Origin: Hungatella hathewayi WAL-18680
GTDB lineage: Bacteria; Bacillota; Clostridia; Lachnospirales; Lachnospiraceae
NCBI RefSeq assembly: GCF_000235505.1
Contig: NZ_JH379027.1
Location: 2,500,080 to 2,564,079 of the forward strand
Direction: 5' to 3'
Length of the DNA: 64,000 nucleotides
A program made the translations under genes and the position numbers. The notes under the pieces are model-generated. The model ran no database searches, had not been told where the DNA came from, and worked only from the letters and a program-made list of their open reading frames with translations. Position 1 is the stretch's first letter. Each line of letters opens with the position of its first letter. Below are positions 34,670 through 44,563 of the stretch, piece by piece.

Positions 34670-36244
34670 ATGGCGCTTGGTATTGTTAAAACAACTTGCG
34701 GTTTGATAAAAGGCGAGGAATATGGCGGTGATTATAGTGGTATTACCGTTTTTAGAGGAATTCCTTATGCGGCTCCGCCTGTGGGAAACCTGCGGTTTGC
34801 ACCGCCGGAGGATCCGGCCTGCTGGGAAGGAATTCGTGAATGTACCCAGTTTGCTCCGGCTGCGGTTCAGACTCCCCTGTCTGACCGGCACGCTAAGGAA
34901 TATTATTATGATGGCTTTCCGGAAATGAGTGAGGATTGCCTGTATTTGAATGTATGCAGTGGTGCACAGGCAGCGGGTGAAAAGCGGCCTGTGTATCTGT
35001 GGTTTCATGGGGGAGGTCTTACCAACTGCTATTCTTATGAAAAACAATTTAATCCGCAGGTATTGGCTAAAAAGGGTATCGTTGTAGTAACAGTCGGCCA
35101 GAGACTGAATCTTTTTGGATATCTGGTGCTGCCACAGCTGGATAAGGAGCAAAATGGAAAAAGCGGTAATTATGGTTTTATGGACCAATTGAAGGCGTTG
35201 GAGTGGGTGGTTTCCAACATTTCCGCATTTGGAGGAGACCCGGACTGCATCACAGCAGGTGGGCAATCCGGCGGCTGTCTGAAAGCGGCTATGCTGGCGG
35301 CGTCCCCGGCAGGTAAAGGAAGAATCCGAAGGGTCATTAGTCATAGTGGATTAAAATGGATGATTCCATTCAAATCCAGAGAAGAAGCTGCGGAGATTGG
35401 TAAAAAATATCTTGCTCATATAGGTCTTCCGAAGGATATTTCACCGGAAGAACTCAGAAGTCTGCCAACGGAGCAGCTTTATAGTATGACGGCTGGCAGA
35501 GCAATTATGCCGGGAGATATGGTGCCTGATGGAGATTTGATTCCTTATGAAACAGTGGCGGAATGTTTTGAACACTTTCTTGGACAGGTGGACTTTTTGA
35601 ACAGTTGCAATCTGGGAGAGGTCCAGATGGAGGAAATACGCAGCGCAGATGCGTTTTACCGTCATTTTAAAGAACTGCTGGGAACCTTGTATGACGCCTA
35701 TGATTTTGAACAGCTGGTTCAAGTGGAGGATGAGGAAGCATGGCTGATGAGTCAGAAGCTGGCAGTTCTTGGGCTGGCAAAACGGGAAGGGATGAATGTC
35801 AGCCGGAATTTAATGCTGAATCAGATGTTCGGGAGATATATGGACGCTCATGCACCTGGTTCCCATGTCTATAACGGGCTATGGACACACCGAATACCGC
35901 TGACAGGAGAAGACTTGGGCAGCGAACGGGACTGTGATGTGGCTCTTGCATGGCATTCCACTGAGTTGTGGTTTACGTTCGCGTCTCTGCGGGAAGGGGT
36001 ACCGCCGGACCGTCCATGGAGAGAAGTGGATGTTAGGATGGCCAGACTGCTGAGTTCTTATTGGGCCAATTTTATCCGAAGCGGAAATCCAAACGGAGTA
36101 GGTCTGCCATTCTGGCCGGAATCCACGAAAGATTACGGATATCTGGAACTAGGTGAAGAGATGAATGCGCATCAGGGAATTCATAGCAGGCTGGATGAAC
36201 TGATACATGCATTTGTGCAGAAGGAATATCGTTTGGACTTGTAA
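34670..36244 (+). CDS. type-B carboxylesterase family
   Basis: 524 aa. FRGIPYAAPPVGNLRF, the conserved SEDCLYLNV with its Cys90, the oxyanion loop WFHGGGL, and the nucleophile elbow GGQSGG (Ser200) are all classic. A catalytic His candidate is in ALAWHSTELWFTF near the C-terminus. No secretion signal, so it acts in the cytosol on imported esters. Together with the alpha/beta hydrolase and the lactonase-type genes it points to an ester- or lactone-containing substrate. Confidence 0.9.
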   Translation: MALGIVKTTCGLIKGEEYGGDYSGITVFRGIPYAAPPVGNLRFAPPEDPACWEGIRECTQFAPAAVQTPLSDRHAKEYYYDGFPEMSEDCLYLNVCSGAQAAGEKRPVYLWFHGGGLTNCYSYEKQFNPQVLAKKGIVVVTVGQRLNLFGYLVLPQLDKEQNGKSGNYGFMDQLKALEWVVSNISAFGGDPDCITAGGQSGGCLKAAMLAASPAGKGRIRRVISHSGLKWMIPFKSREEAAEIGKKYLAHIGLPKDISPEELRSLPTEQLYSMTAGRAIMPGDMVPDGDLIPYETVAECFEHFLGQVDFLNSCNLGEVQMEEIRSADAFYRHFKELLGTLYDAYDFEQLVQVEDEEAWLMSQKLAVLGLAKREGMNVSRNLMLNQMFGRYMDAHAPGSHVYNGLWTHRIPLTGEDLGSERDCDVALAWHSTELWFTFASLREGVPPDRPWREVDVRMARLLSSYWANFIRSGNPNGVGLPFWPESTKDYGYLELGEEMNAHQGIHSRLDELIHAFVQKEYRLDL

Positions 36245-36262
36245 GAAAGAAGGAGGGATATT

Positions 36263-37219
36263 GTGGGACAGCAGGCAGAGTTAAAAAATCAGTACTTGAC
36301 AGTTACCGTCCGGCTGCCGGAGGAGAATCCAAAAACACAGCGGTTTGACACGGCGGCTGTAATTAGTCAGGTGGTTTTGAACGGAAGGCATACATTTTGT
36401 CAGCCAGAGCAGCTTTTGCAGCACAGAGTGAATACGGATGGCTGCGGTCTGTGCTCGGAATTTTTGTGGAATGATTTGCCGAAAGAGGTAAAGGCAGGGG
36501 AGTATTTTCCGAAGCTGGGAGTGGGAATTTTCACACAGCCGGAGGATAATCTCAGGTTTGATAAATGGAGAAAGTACGAAGTATCCCGGTTTGAAAAATC
36601 GTGGAGTGTGGGAAAAAACGAGGTGCTGTTTGAGGAAATTCCACGGCTGTGTATGGGGATTGCCGCCCATATTTTCAAGCGGGTATCCATCTATCAGAAT
36701 ACGTTGACGGTGTCCACTACCATTGAAAATTTGGGAAGCAGAAAATTGGAACTCAGTGAATTTCAGCATAACTTTGTGGCAATTGATGATTTACCTGCGG
36801 GACCAGGATACTGTCTGGAACTGCCATTTGCAGGGGGATTGGATGACGGTACATGGGAATTTCATGCGCTTGACCGGGAGGGCGTTCCAGCAGAAGTAAT
36901 TGAGCCACCAATTTATATCAAAGGACAGAATATGTATTTTCATGAGTCAATGGATCAGAAAACCTTACATAAAATAACATTGAATCCGAATATCCGTACA
37001 CTACCGGAATATAGCTGGCGGCTTAAACATGAGAAAAGTACGGCATCAGTGGAGGAAATAATACATTTCCTTCCGGAAAAATTTTCTTTATGGAGTATTG
37101 AGCATGTGATTAGCACGGAAGTGCATTGCAAAATATCTCTGGAACCGGGCCAGAGAATGAACTTTGTCCGCACCTGGAGGTTCGAGGATGAAAAAACTCG
37201 TTTGATGGAGCAGGCATAG
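36263..37219 (+). CDS. aldose 1-epimerase-like protein (galactose-mutarotase fold)
   Basis: 318 aa. The segment around TLTVSTTIENLGSRKLELSEFQHNF is typical of the mutarotase-like fold, with the His of FQHNF in the catalytic-His neighbourhood. The overall similarity to well-known mutarotases is weak, so a sugar-binding or sugar-epimerising role is suggested rather than shown. The GTG start at 36263 follows AGGAGGGAT. Its presence between an esterase and a lactonase hints that the imported compound contains a sugar. Confidence 0.65.
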   Translation: MGQQAELKNQYLTVTVRLPEENPKTQRFDTAAVISQVVLNGRHTFCQPEQLLQHRVNTDGCGLCSEFLWNDLPKEVKAGEYFPKLGVGIFTQPEDNLRFDKWRKYEVSRFEKSWSVGKNEVLFEEIPRLCMGIAAHIFKRVSIYQNTLTVSTTIENLGSRKLELSEFQHNFVAIDDLPAGPGYCLELPFAGGLDDGTWEFHALDREGVPAEVIEPPIYIKGQNMYFHESMDQKTLHKITLNPNIRTLPEYSWRLKHEKSTASVEEIIHFLPEKFSLWSIEHVISTEVHCKISLEPGQRMNFVRTWRFEDEKTRLMEQA

Positions 37220-37251
37220 AAGACAGTATAAAAATGAAAGGAGTGTGCAGA

Positions 37252-38406
37252 GTGGAAAATCATACATATGCACTGGTTGGAAACTGGAGAATACAGGATG
37301 GGACAAAAGGATTTTCCGTATACAGCTATGATATGGAGACTTCACATATGGAATGTATCCATACGATACTGGAGCATGTATCTGTTGGGATGCAGTATCT
37401 TGACGAGGAGAGGGGCATTGTCTATGTGGTTGATGAGCGTGGAGACAGCCGGGAGCAGACCGGGGGCGGTGGTTATGTGCTGGCCATCCGGATTGACCGG
37501 GAAAACGGCCATGCAGAACTGATAAACGAGGCATCCTCCCTTCTTCCTAAGCCCTCCTATGTATGGATGGACAAATCGAGGAAGTATCTGCTGGTGGTTC
37601 ATCATCTGAATGACTACTATATCAATAAAATTGTCAGAAAGGAAGATGGAGGATACGGCTCGGAGGTTCAGTATGATGATGGAGGAATTGTTGTATTCAG
37701 GCTGGAGGAAGACGGGAGTATAGGGGAGATTTGTGATGTCCTCATCGTGAAAGGCGAACGTGAGAATCCGGACCATGCGGTTCCCCATCAGCATTGTATT
37801 TTGGCAGATTCCACGGGGGAGATCTATGCGGTCTGTGACAAAGGACTGGACAAGGTATTCACCTTCCGGCTGGACCGGGACAAAGGAAAGCTGTGCCCGT
37901 TGTCAAGATATCCGGTGAAGGATGGAAGCGCTCCGCGCTATTGTGCGTTTCATCCTGGGAAACCCTTCCTTTTCGTGGATTTTGAGCAGCTGCCGGAGGT
38001 GCACTCATTTCAGGTGGATATGGCGTCAGGAGAATTGAAACTGGTGGGGAAAGCACCGCTGATTTTGGAAGAAACGGTACTGCCTGACGGGATTGTTCTC
38101 TATGCGGCGGATATCATTGTACATCCTAAGGGAACTTATCTTTATGTGTCAATCCGAAATGCTGATATGATTTCTGTTTATGATATCAAGGAAGATGGAA
38201 GCCTTCGGCTGAAACAGAATATCTCAGCAGGGGGAATTGACCCGCGGGGACTTTGTATTACACCGGACGAGCGATATCTGCTGGTCACTCATGTGCGGAC
38301 TGCGGACATTGGTTCTTTTCGGATTATGGAGGATGGAATGCTGACTTTGACGGAAGAGGGTGCACAGGCTATCCGTCCGGGTAACATCAGAATTATGGAA
38401 GGATAA
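37252..38406 (+). CDS. beta-propeller lactonase family protein (6-phosphogluconolactonase-like)
   Basis: 384 aa. Repeated blades with patterns such as IFRL/FRLDRDKGKL, DAVPHQHCI-like turns, VHPKGTYLYVSIRNADMISVYDI and GIDPRGLCITPDERYLLVTH match the seven-bladed YbhE/Pgl lactonase family. It may open a sugar lactone in the cytosol. GTG at 37252 is taken as start because AAAGGAG lies 8 nt upstream; an ATG at 37234 is possible. Last gene of the Dpp-type operon before a bidirectional terminator. Confidence 0.8.
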   Translation: MENHTYALVGNWRIQDGTKGFSVYSYDMETSHMECIHTILEHVSVGMQYLDEERGIVYVVDERGDSREQTGGGGYVLAIRIDRENGHAELINEASSLLPKPSYVWMDKSRKYLLVVHHLNDYYINKIVRKEDGGYGSEVQYDDGGIVVFRLEEDGSIGEICDVLIVKGERENPDHAVPHQHCILADSTGEIYAVCDKGLDKVFTFRLDRDKGKLCPLSRYPVKDGSAPRYCAFHPGKPFLFVDFEQLPEVHSFQVDMASGELKLVGKAPLILEETVLPDGIVLYAADIIVHPKGTYLYVSIRNADMISVYDIKEDGSLRLKQNISAGGIDPRGLCITPDERYLLVTHVRTADIGSFRIMEDGMLTLTEEGAQAIRPGNIRIMEG

Positions 38407-38452
38407 AAAGGAAGGCCATAAGAAGTAAAACTCTTCATGGCCTTCCTTTTTT
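38406..38452. terminator. bidirectional terminator between lactonase and MATE genes
   Basis: AAAAGGAAGGCCAT (38406-38419) pairs perfectly with ATGGCCTTCCTTTT (38437-38450), with further pairing of GAAG and CTTC inside. Confidence 0.93.
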
Positions 38453-38456
38453 CGGT

Positions 38457-39830
38457 TTAATCAGATAGAAGTTTTCGAGAGCGCCATTTGCCACTGAGAA
38501 AATATACAAGTACCAACAGCGCCGGCAAGGTACGTGAAAGGGCGGTTCCCCAAAAATACCCGATGGCTTCCATGTGGAGGATGCGGGTGAAAATTAAACT
38601 TAGGCCAATCCGGCAGATGAATCCGTCCAGTACCCCCACAAAGAACCCAAGAGATACATTCCCACAGCCGGTTACCATGGCCTGGAAAGGCCCGGTTACT
38701 GCGGATATCAGAAAGTGAATCCACATGATATGCAGGTATATGACTCCATATTCCAGAACCTCGGAATCAGTAGTAAAGATTCCAAAGACGGCCTTTGGCC
38801 ATGTGGTGCAGATAAAGACGGCCAGTATCGCAGTCAGAAGACAGGAGCCAAAAGACCACCAGATTGTACGGGCGGCCCGGTCTTGTTTGCGAGCTCCCAG
38901 ACATTGACCAACCATGGCTCCGGCGGCCGTGTCGATTCCAAGAATAAAAACTTCACAGAACTTTTGAATTTTATTTCCAATACTGTTGGTGGCTGATACG
39001 GTCAGTCCGTAAGCATTTAAATTGGCGTTGACCCAGAGCATGGAAAAACGAACCAGAATTGTTTTTGCAAGCTGAGGAATACCAAGTACCATAATCAGTT
39101 TGAAGCATTGCCAGTCAATCTTAAAAAAAGAGGGGCGAAGTTCAAATTCAAACTGCGTCCGGTGACGATACATATAGTAGAATGCGGCGAGAAAAGCCCC
39201 AATTTGGGAGAGGGTGGTTGCAATCGCGGTACCGGCAGCATCCATATGGAATACGACAACCAGAGCCAGGTCTGAAACGATATTTACGATAGCGGCGATG
39301 ATGATAAAATACATTGGCCGTTTGGATTCCCCCATTGCCCGCAAAACACCACAGACGGCATTGTAGCCGAAGATAAAGGGCAGGCCGAGAGAGGTGATGA
39401 TAAGATATTGGGCAGCTTGAGTATATGCTTGTGAAGGACAGTTTAACAGGTTAAGAATCTGTTTGTGCAGGCCAATACAGATAACTGCAAACAGAATGGA
39501 CAGCACCATCATTGTGGTGAAAAGTGTGCCGATAGCCTGTTTGGATTTTTTAGTTTCCTGTGCTCCAATCAGCTGGGCCAGATATATTTGACCAGCTGTG
39601 GAAAATGAGGTTGCAATGGGGGTCATCAAATCGGAAACCTCTCCTCCGATTGATACCCCGACAGTGCCATTGCTCCCCACAAACTGGCCTATGATGATAA
39701 GGTCAACCATGGAATAGAGCTGTTGAATCAGGTTGGTTAATACAATTGGAATGGCAAAGATGAGCAGAGTCGAAAGAATTGGTCCTTCCGCCAGATTTCT
39801 TCCAACTTTTTTTGATGCTGCAGTGGACAT
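38457..39830 (-). CDS. MATE-family efflux transporter
   Basis: 457 aa, 12 predicted membrane helices. GPILSTLLIFAIPIVLTNLIQQLYSMVD followed by a helix start IGQFVG is the MATE signature region, repeated in the second half (LGIPQLAKTILVRFSMLWVN). It exports drugs or metabolites using a Na+ or H+ gradient. Convergent with the lactonase gene; base composition resembles the island. Ribosome site AAAGGAGAA on the - strand. Confidence 0.9.
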   Translation of the reverse strand: MSTAASKKVGRNLAEGPILSTLLIFAIPIVLTNLIQQLYSMVDLIIIGQFVGSNGTVGVSIGGEVSDLMTPIATSFSTAGQIYLAQLIGAQETKKSKQAIGTLFTTMMVLSILFAVICIGLHKQILNLLNCPSQAYTQAAQYLIITSLGLPFIFGYNAVCGVLRAMGESKRPMYFIIIAAIVNIVSDLALVVVFHMDAAGTAIATTLSQIGAFLAAFYYMYRHRTQFEFELRPSFFKIDWQCFKLIMVLGIPQLAKTILVRFSMLWVNANLNAYGLTVSATNSIGNKIQKFCEVFILGIDTAAGAMVGQCLGARKQDRAARTIWWSFGSCLLTAILAVFICTTWPKAVFGIFTTDSEVLEYGVIYLHIMWIHFLISAVTGPFQAMVTGCGNVSLGFFVGVLDGFICRIGLSLIFTRILHMEAIGYFWGTALSRTLPALLVLVYFLSGKWRSRKLLSD

Positions 39831-39957
39831 GTCAGTTCTCCTTTCTTGGTGCTATAATTATTATAAAAGCCGCTGAAGAAAGGAACAAATTTGTTTTTGT
39901 TAACAATTATGCAAAAACGGAATAACTGAAATGATTGGTTAAATTGGATAATAATTG

Positions 39958-39986
39958 TTGCCGAATCTCACACAATATGATAAAAT
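39958..39986 (+). promoter_or_regulatory. probable promoter of the glycine cleavage operon
   Basis: TTGCCG (39958-39963), 17-nt spacer, TAAAAT (39981-39986). Transcription would start about 20 nt before the first riboswitch stem. The stretch 39831-39957 shows nothing else that I can support. Confidence 0.5.
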
Positions 39987-40010
39987 GTACTAAACGAATA
40001 CTCGGTTGAT

Positions 40011-40212
40011 GATTCCGGGAGAGACCGCCAGTCAGGATGGCGGCGCCGAAGGGGAGAGAAACTCTCAGGCAGAAGGACCGGAATCGGACGAAACTCTGGA
40101 AAGGCGAGAAGCGCCACCGACGAGGCACCCCGGAACGGCACAGTGATTCTATCGGGTAATCTTTCAGGTACGAAGACAGGGCATACAACAGTTTTTTGTT
40201 GTATGCCTTTTT
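40011..40212 (+). promoter_or_regulatory. tandem glycine riboswitch with terminator platform
   Basis: Two glycine aptamers. In aptamer 1, P1 is GATTCCGG (40011-40018) with CCGGAATC (40078-40085), and the conserved GGGAGAGACC, GCCGAAGGGG and ACTCTCAGGC blocks are present. Aptamer 2 (about 40091-40178) carries ACTCTGGAAAGG, CACCGACGAGGCA and CTTTCAGGTA. An expression platform follows: GGCATACAACA (40180-40190) pairs with TGTTGTATGCC (40197-40207), then TTTTT. Known class: glycine binding prevents termination and turns on the gcv genes. It lies directly before gcvT, as expected. Confidence 0.93.
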
Positions 40213-40253
40213 CTATGTTCAAAATTTAACAATGTATAAGGAGGGAAAGAAGC

Positions 40254-41342
40254 ATGGAATTAAAAACACCGTTATATGATATTCATAGTACCTACGGTGG
40301 GAAAATCGTTCCGTTTGCCGGCTACCTGCTTCCGGTGCAGTATGGAAGCGGCGTGATAGCGGAACACATGGCAGTGAGAAAGGACTGCGGCCTGTTTGAC
40401 GTGTCCCATATGGGAGAGATTACCTGCATCGGCAGCGACGCGCTGAAGAACTTAAACCATCTGCTGACCAACGATTTCACCAGCATGAAGGACGGCCAGG
40501 CCAGGTACAGTCCCATGTGCAACGACGGCGGGGGCGTGGTGGATGACCTGATTGTATACAAAATCAGGGATGACCATTATTTTATTGTGGTAAATGCGTC
40601 CAACAAGGATAAGGATTACGCCTGGATGAAAGCTCACGAGTTCGGCGACGCGGTCTTTGAGGATATCTCGGAGACGGTGGGCCAGATCGCGCTCCAGGGT
40701 CCGAAAGCCCATGAGATACTGGCAAAGCTGGCCAAAGCGGAGGAGATTCCGGAGAAATATTACAGCGCGGTCTTTGACGGCCATGTGGCCGGAGTTCCCT
40801 GTATCATCTCCAAGACAGGATACACGGGAGAGGACGGCTACGAGCTTTACATGGCGGCTGCGGACGCGCCGGCTTTGTGGGAAGCCCTGATGGCGGCCGG
40901 CAAAGAGGAGGGCCTGATCCCCTGCGGTCTGGGGGCCAGAGACACCCTGCGGCTGGAGGCGGCCATGCCGCTTTACGGTCATGAGATGGACGACGACATT
41001 TCCCCGCTGGAAGCAGGTCTGGGGTTTGCGGTCAAGATGGGCAAAGAGGAGTTTGTGGGCAAGGAAGGAATTGAGAAACGCGGGGAGTTGACGAGGAAGC
41101 GTGTGGGCCTGAAAGTGACCGGCCGCGGAATCATCCGGGAGCATGAAAATGTGTTCGTTGGCGACAAACTGGTTGGCCAGACCACATCCGGCACCCACTG
41201 TCCGTACCTTGGATATCCGGTGGCCATGGCGCTTCTGGATATTGCATACACGGAAGTGGGCACCCAGGTGGAAGCGGAAGTGAGAGGACGGAGAGTCCCG
41301 GCGGAAGTGGTGGCGCTGCCATTTTACAAACGCCAGAAATGA
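40254..41342 (+). CDS. gcvT: glycine cleavage T protein, aminomethyltransferase
   Basis: 362 aa. Transfers the methylene unit from the aminomethyl-lipoyl arm of GcvH to tetrahydrofolate and frees ammonia. [11 protein letters not shown] near the start, [17 protein letters not shown] and the folate-site segment [12 protein letters not shown] followed by [12 protein letters not shown] are diagnostic. First gene of a complete operon (T-H-PA-PB-lplA-lpd) under a glycine riboswitch. Ribosome site AAGGAGG. Confidence 0.95.
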   Translation: MELKTPLYDIHSTYGGKIVPFAGYLLPVQYGSGVIAEHMAVRKDCGLFDVSHMGEITCIGSDALKNLNHLLTNDFTSMKDGQARYSPMCNDGGGVVDDLIVYKIRDDHYFIVVNASNKDKDYAWMKAHEFGDAVFEDISETVGQIALQGPKAHEILAKLAKAEEIPEKYYSAVFDGHVAGVPCIISKTGYTGEDGYELYMAAADAPALWEALMAAGKEEGLIPCGLGARDTLRLEAAMPLYGHEMDDDISPLEAGLGFAVKMGKEEFVGKEGIEKRGELTRKRVGLKVTGRGIIREHENVFVGDKLVGQTTSGTHCPYLGYPVAMALLDIAYTEVGTQVEAEVRGRRVPAEVVALPFYKRQK

Positions 41343-41392
41343 GAGAACAGGAAGAACAATCATAAAAAATCATATAACGAGGAGGAATCACA

Positions 41393-41770
41393 ATGAATTA
41401 TCCCAAAGAATTAAGGTATGCGAGAACCCACGAGTGGGTAAAAATGGAAGGTGACACAGCGGTCGTCGGCTTGTCAGACTATGCCCAGAATGAGCTGGGT
41501 GACTTAGTATTCGTCAATCTCCCGGAGGTGGGGGACCAGGTGGACGCCGGCGAGACCTTTGGCGATGTGGAGTCCGTAAAAGCCGTCTCCGATTTGAACT
41601 CCCCGGTCACCGGCACCGTCACCGAGGTGAACGAAGAACTCTTAGACGCCCCGGAGCTTATCAACTCCGACCCATACGGCGCCTGGCTCATCAAGGTGGA
41701 GCCGGTGGAGGCCGAGTCAGACCTTCTCGACGCCGACGCATACGAAGCATTGATCAACGAGGAAAATTAA
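41393..41770 (+). CDS. gcvH: glycine cleavage H protein
   Basis: 125 aa, the usual length. The lipoyl attachment Lys63 lies in [34 protein letters not shown] is a typical start. It carries the aminomethyl group between the P, T and L proteins. The start follows GAGGAGG. A ligase that lipoylates it (lplA) is encoded in the same operon. Confidence 0.96.
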   Translation: MNYPKELRYARTHEWVKMEGDTAVVGLSDYAQNELGDLVFVNLPEVGDQVDAGETFGDVESVKAVSDLNSPVTGTVTEVNEELLDAPELINSDPYGAWLIKVEPVEAESDLLDADAYEALINEEN

Positions 41771-41786
41771 AACAGGGGGAATCAGC

Positions 41787-43100
41787 ATGGGTTCTTATGT
41801 TTCAACAACAAAGGCGCAGCAGGAGGAAATGCTCCGGGAAATCGGCTATGAGGATTACGACGCCCTGTTTTCCCACATTCCGGAAAATGTGCGCTTGAAG
41901 GAACTGGCCATACCGGAAGGCTGTTCTGAGCTGGAAGCCGGCCGCCGGATAACGGCCATGGCGGATAACAATATCATTTATCCCCATATTTTCCGCGGCG
42001 CGGGCGCCTACTACCATTACATACCGGCAATTGTGAAAAGTGTAACAACCAAAGAAGATTTTGTAACCGCCTACACCCCCTACCAGGCAGAAATCAGCCA
42101 GGGGAACTTACAGGCTATCTTCGAATTCCAGACCATGATATGCGAGCTGACCGGCATGGACGCCGCCAACGCATCGGTCTACGACGGAGCCACCGCCGCG
42201 GCGGAGAGCGTGTTCATGTGCAAAGACAGAAAGCGGACGAAGGTGCTGGTATCCGCCACCACCAATCCACAGGTGCTGGAGACGATGAAGACCTACTGCT
42301 TCGGCCGTGACACCGACATTCTCGTAGTCCCCGCCAAAGACGGCGTGACAGACAGGGAGGCCCTGGCGGAAATGCTGGACGCTTCGGTATGCTGCTTCTA
42401 CCAGCAGCAGCCCAACTACTACGGAATTCTGGAGGACTCCAAAGCCCTCGGTGAGCTGGTTCACGGCGCCGGCGGCAAATTTATCATGGGTGTGAATCCC
42501 ATCGCCCTTGCCATCATGGAAACGCCGGCCCAGTGCGGCGCCGACGTGGCCGTGGGAGAGGGCCAGCCCCTTGGCATGCCTCTGGCATTTGGCGGCCCCT
42601 ACTTAGGATTCATGGCGGCCACCAAAGAGATGATGAGAAAACTCCCCGGCAGAATCGTGGGAGAGACCGTGGACACGGATGGAAAACGCGGCTTCGTGCT
42701 GACCCTTCAGGCCAGAGAACAGCACATCCGCAGGGAGAAGGCCAGCAGCAACATCTGCTCCAACCAGGCCCTCTGCGCGCTGACGGCATCGGTGTACCTG
42801 TCCGCCATGGGGCCGGAGGGACTGAAACAGGTGGCGACACTCTGCACCTCCAAGGCACACTATCTGAGAGACAAACTGGAGAGAGCAGGATTAAAACCGG
42901 TCTATGACCAGCCATTCTTCCATGAATTCGTGACAGAATGCCCGGTGGACGGCAAAGTCCTGATGTCCCAGCTGGAGAGCAGGGGCTTCCTGGGCGGTCT
43001 TCTTCTGGAAGACAAGCGGATACTCTGGTGCGCCACGGAGATGAATGAGAAGGCGGAGATAGACCGACTGGCAGAGCTGGTGAAGGAGGTGTGTGGCTGA
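41787..43100 (+). CDS. gcvPA: glycine dehydrogenase (decarboxylating) subunit 1
   Basis: 437 aa. N-terminal half of the two-subunit P protein; fold-type I PLP enzyme half without the PLP lysine. FRGAGAYYHYIPAIVK, YTPYQAEISQGNLQAIFE and NASVYDGATAAAE are family landmarks. With GcvPB it decarboxylates glycine and loads the rest onto GcvH. The stop codon overlaps the ATG of gcvPB by one base (TGATG), which implies coupled translation. Confidence 0.95.
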   Translation: MGSYVSTTKAQQEEMLREIGYEDYDALFSHIPENVRLKELAIPEGCSELEAGRRITAMADNNIIYPHIFRGAGAYYHYIPAIVKSVTTKEDFVTAYTPYQAEISQGNLQAIFEFQTMICELTGMDAANASVYDGATAAAESVFMCKDRKRTKVLVSATTNPQVLETMKTYCFGRDTDILVVPAKDGVTDREALAEMLDASVCCFYQQQPNYYGILEDSKALGELVHGAGGKFIMGVNPIALAIMETPAQCGADVAVGEGQPLGMPLAFGGPYLGFMAATKEMMRKLPGRIVGETVDTDGKRGFVLTLQAREQHIRREKASSNICSNQALCALTASVYLSAMGPEGLKQVATLCTSKAHYLRDKLERAGLKPVYDQPFFHEFVTECPVDGKVLMSQLESRGFLGGLLLEDKRILWCATEMNEKAEIDRLAELVKEVCG

Positions 43101-44548
43101 TGAAACTGATATTTGAGAGAAGCGTACCGGGCCGCAGATGTGATATTCTGCCCCAATGCGACGTGCCGGTTGTGACTTTAGACGGTCATGAGCGCCAGGG
43201 AGCCCTTCATTTGCCGGAGGTCTCCGAGCAGGACATCAGCAGGCATTACACGGAGCTTGCCAAGGCCACCCACGGGGTGAACGACGGTTTCTATCCCCTG
43301 GGCTCCTGCACCATGAAATACAACCCAAAGATTAATGAGGAAATGGCATCGCTTCCCAAGTTTACCCGCATCCACCCCCTTCAGCCGGAATCCAGTGTCC
43401 AGGGCTGCCTGGAGGTGCTTAAGACGGCGGAGACCCTGCTGTGTGAGATTACCGGCATGGATGAGATGTCCTTCCAGCCGGCGGCCGGCGCCCACGGGGA
43501 ATTTACCGGCCTGCTGTTAATCAAGGCGTATCATGAGAGCCGTGGCGACAAGGGGCGAAAGAAAATCATCGTTCCCGATTCCGCCCACGGCACCAACCCG
43601 GCCAGCGCGGTGATGGCTGGATTTGAGGTGGTCAATATCCCCTCCCAGGAGGACGGCTGTGTGGATTTGGAGAAGCTGCGGGCCGCTGTGGGAGAGGACA
43701 CGGCGGGACTGATGCTGACCAATCCCAATACGGTAGGACTGTTTGACAAAAATATTCTGGATATCACCCGCATCATCCATGAGGCCGGTGGGCTTAATTA
43801 CTATGACGGGGCCAACCTAAACGCGGTGATGGGCATTGTACGGCCGGGTGATATGGGCTTTGACGTGATTCATTTAAACCTGCACAAGACATTTTCCACT
43901 CCTCACGGAGGCGGCGGGCCGGGAAGCGGACCGGTGGGCTGTAAGGAATTCCTGGCGGAATTTCTGCCTGGGAAACAGGTGGTGAAGGCGGAAGACGGCG
44001 GATATCATCTGGAGCAGAAAGCATCCTCCGTCGGCATGGTGAAATCATTTTACGGAAATTTCCTGGTGGTGGTAAAGGCATTGACCTACATCACGATGCT
44101 GGGAAAACAGGGAATTCCTGAGGCCAGCCGCAATGCGGTTCTGAACGCCAACTACATCAGGGTCAAACTGTCGCCCTATTACCATATGCCATATCAGGAG
44201 ACCTGCATGCATGAGTTTGTCATGAGTCTGGAGCAGGAGAAGCATGAGATAGACGTATCGGCCATGGACATCGCCAAGGCGCTGTTAGATTACGGCATCC
44301 ACCCGCCGACCATGTACTTCCCGCTGATTGTCCACGAGGCGCTGATGGTGGAGCCGACGGAGACCGAGTCCAGGGAGAATCTGGATGAGCTGATTCACGC
44401 GTTTGTGGAGATCTATGAGACGGCGAAAAAGGACCCGGAGAAAGTCCGCACCGCCCCCCATTTTACCATGGTGGGACGCCTCGACGAGGTGGCGGCGGCC
44501 AGAAATCCGAGACTTAGGTACGAATTTGAGACGGAATGCGACTGCTGA
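43100..44548 (+). CDS. gcvPB: glycine dehydrogenase (decarboxylating) subunit 2
   Basis: 482 aa. Carries the PLP Lys263 in HLNLHKTFSTPHGGGG, and DSAHGTNPASAVMAGFEV is also typical. YPLGSCTMKYNPK near residue 75 is diagnostic of the subunit. The ATG at 43100 follows GAAGGAGGTG at 43082-43091; a GTG at 43091 lies inside that ribosome site. Complex with GcvPA. Confidence 0.95.
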   Translation: MKLIFERSVPGRRCDILPQCDVPVVTLDGHERQGALHLPEVSEQDISRHYTELAKATHGVNDGFYPLGSCTMKYNPKINEEMASLPKFTRIHPLQPESSVQGCLEVLKTAETLLCEITGMDEMSFQPAAGAHGEFTGLLLIKAYHESRGDKGRKKIIVPDSAHGTNPASAVMAGFEVVNIPSQEDGCVDLEKLRAAVGEDTAGLMLTNPNTVGLFDKNILDITRIIHEAGGLNYYDGANLNAVMGIVRPGDMGFDVIHLNLHKTFSTPHGGGGPGSGPVGCKEFLAEFLPGKQVVKAEDGGYHLEQKASSVGMVKSFYGNFLVVVKALTYITMLGKQGIPEASRNAVLNANYIRVKLSPYYHMPYQETCMHEFVMSLEQEKHEIDVSAMDIAKALLDYGIHPPTMYFPLIVHEALMVEPTETESRENLDELIHAFVEIYETAKKDPEKVRTAPHFTMVGRLDEVAAARNPRLRYEFETECDC

Positions 44549-44563
44549 CAGGAGACGAGACCA

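Noticed and set aside
39907..40222. Small frames within the glycine riboswitch
   Set aside because: The same bases form paired stems and conserved aptamer blocks, which explains the sequence better than coding.
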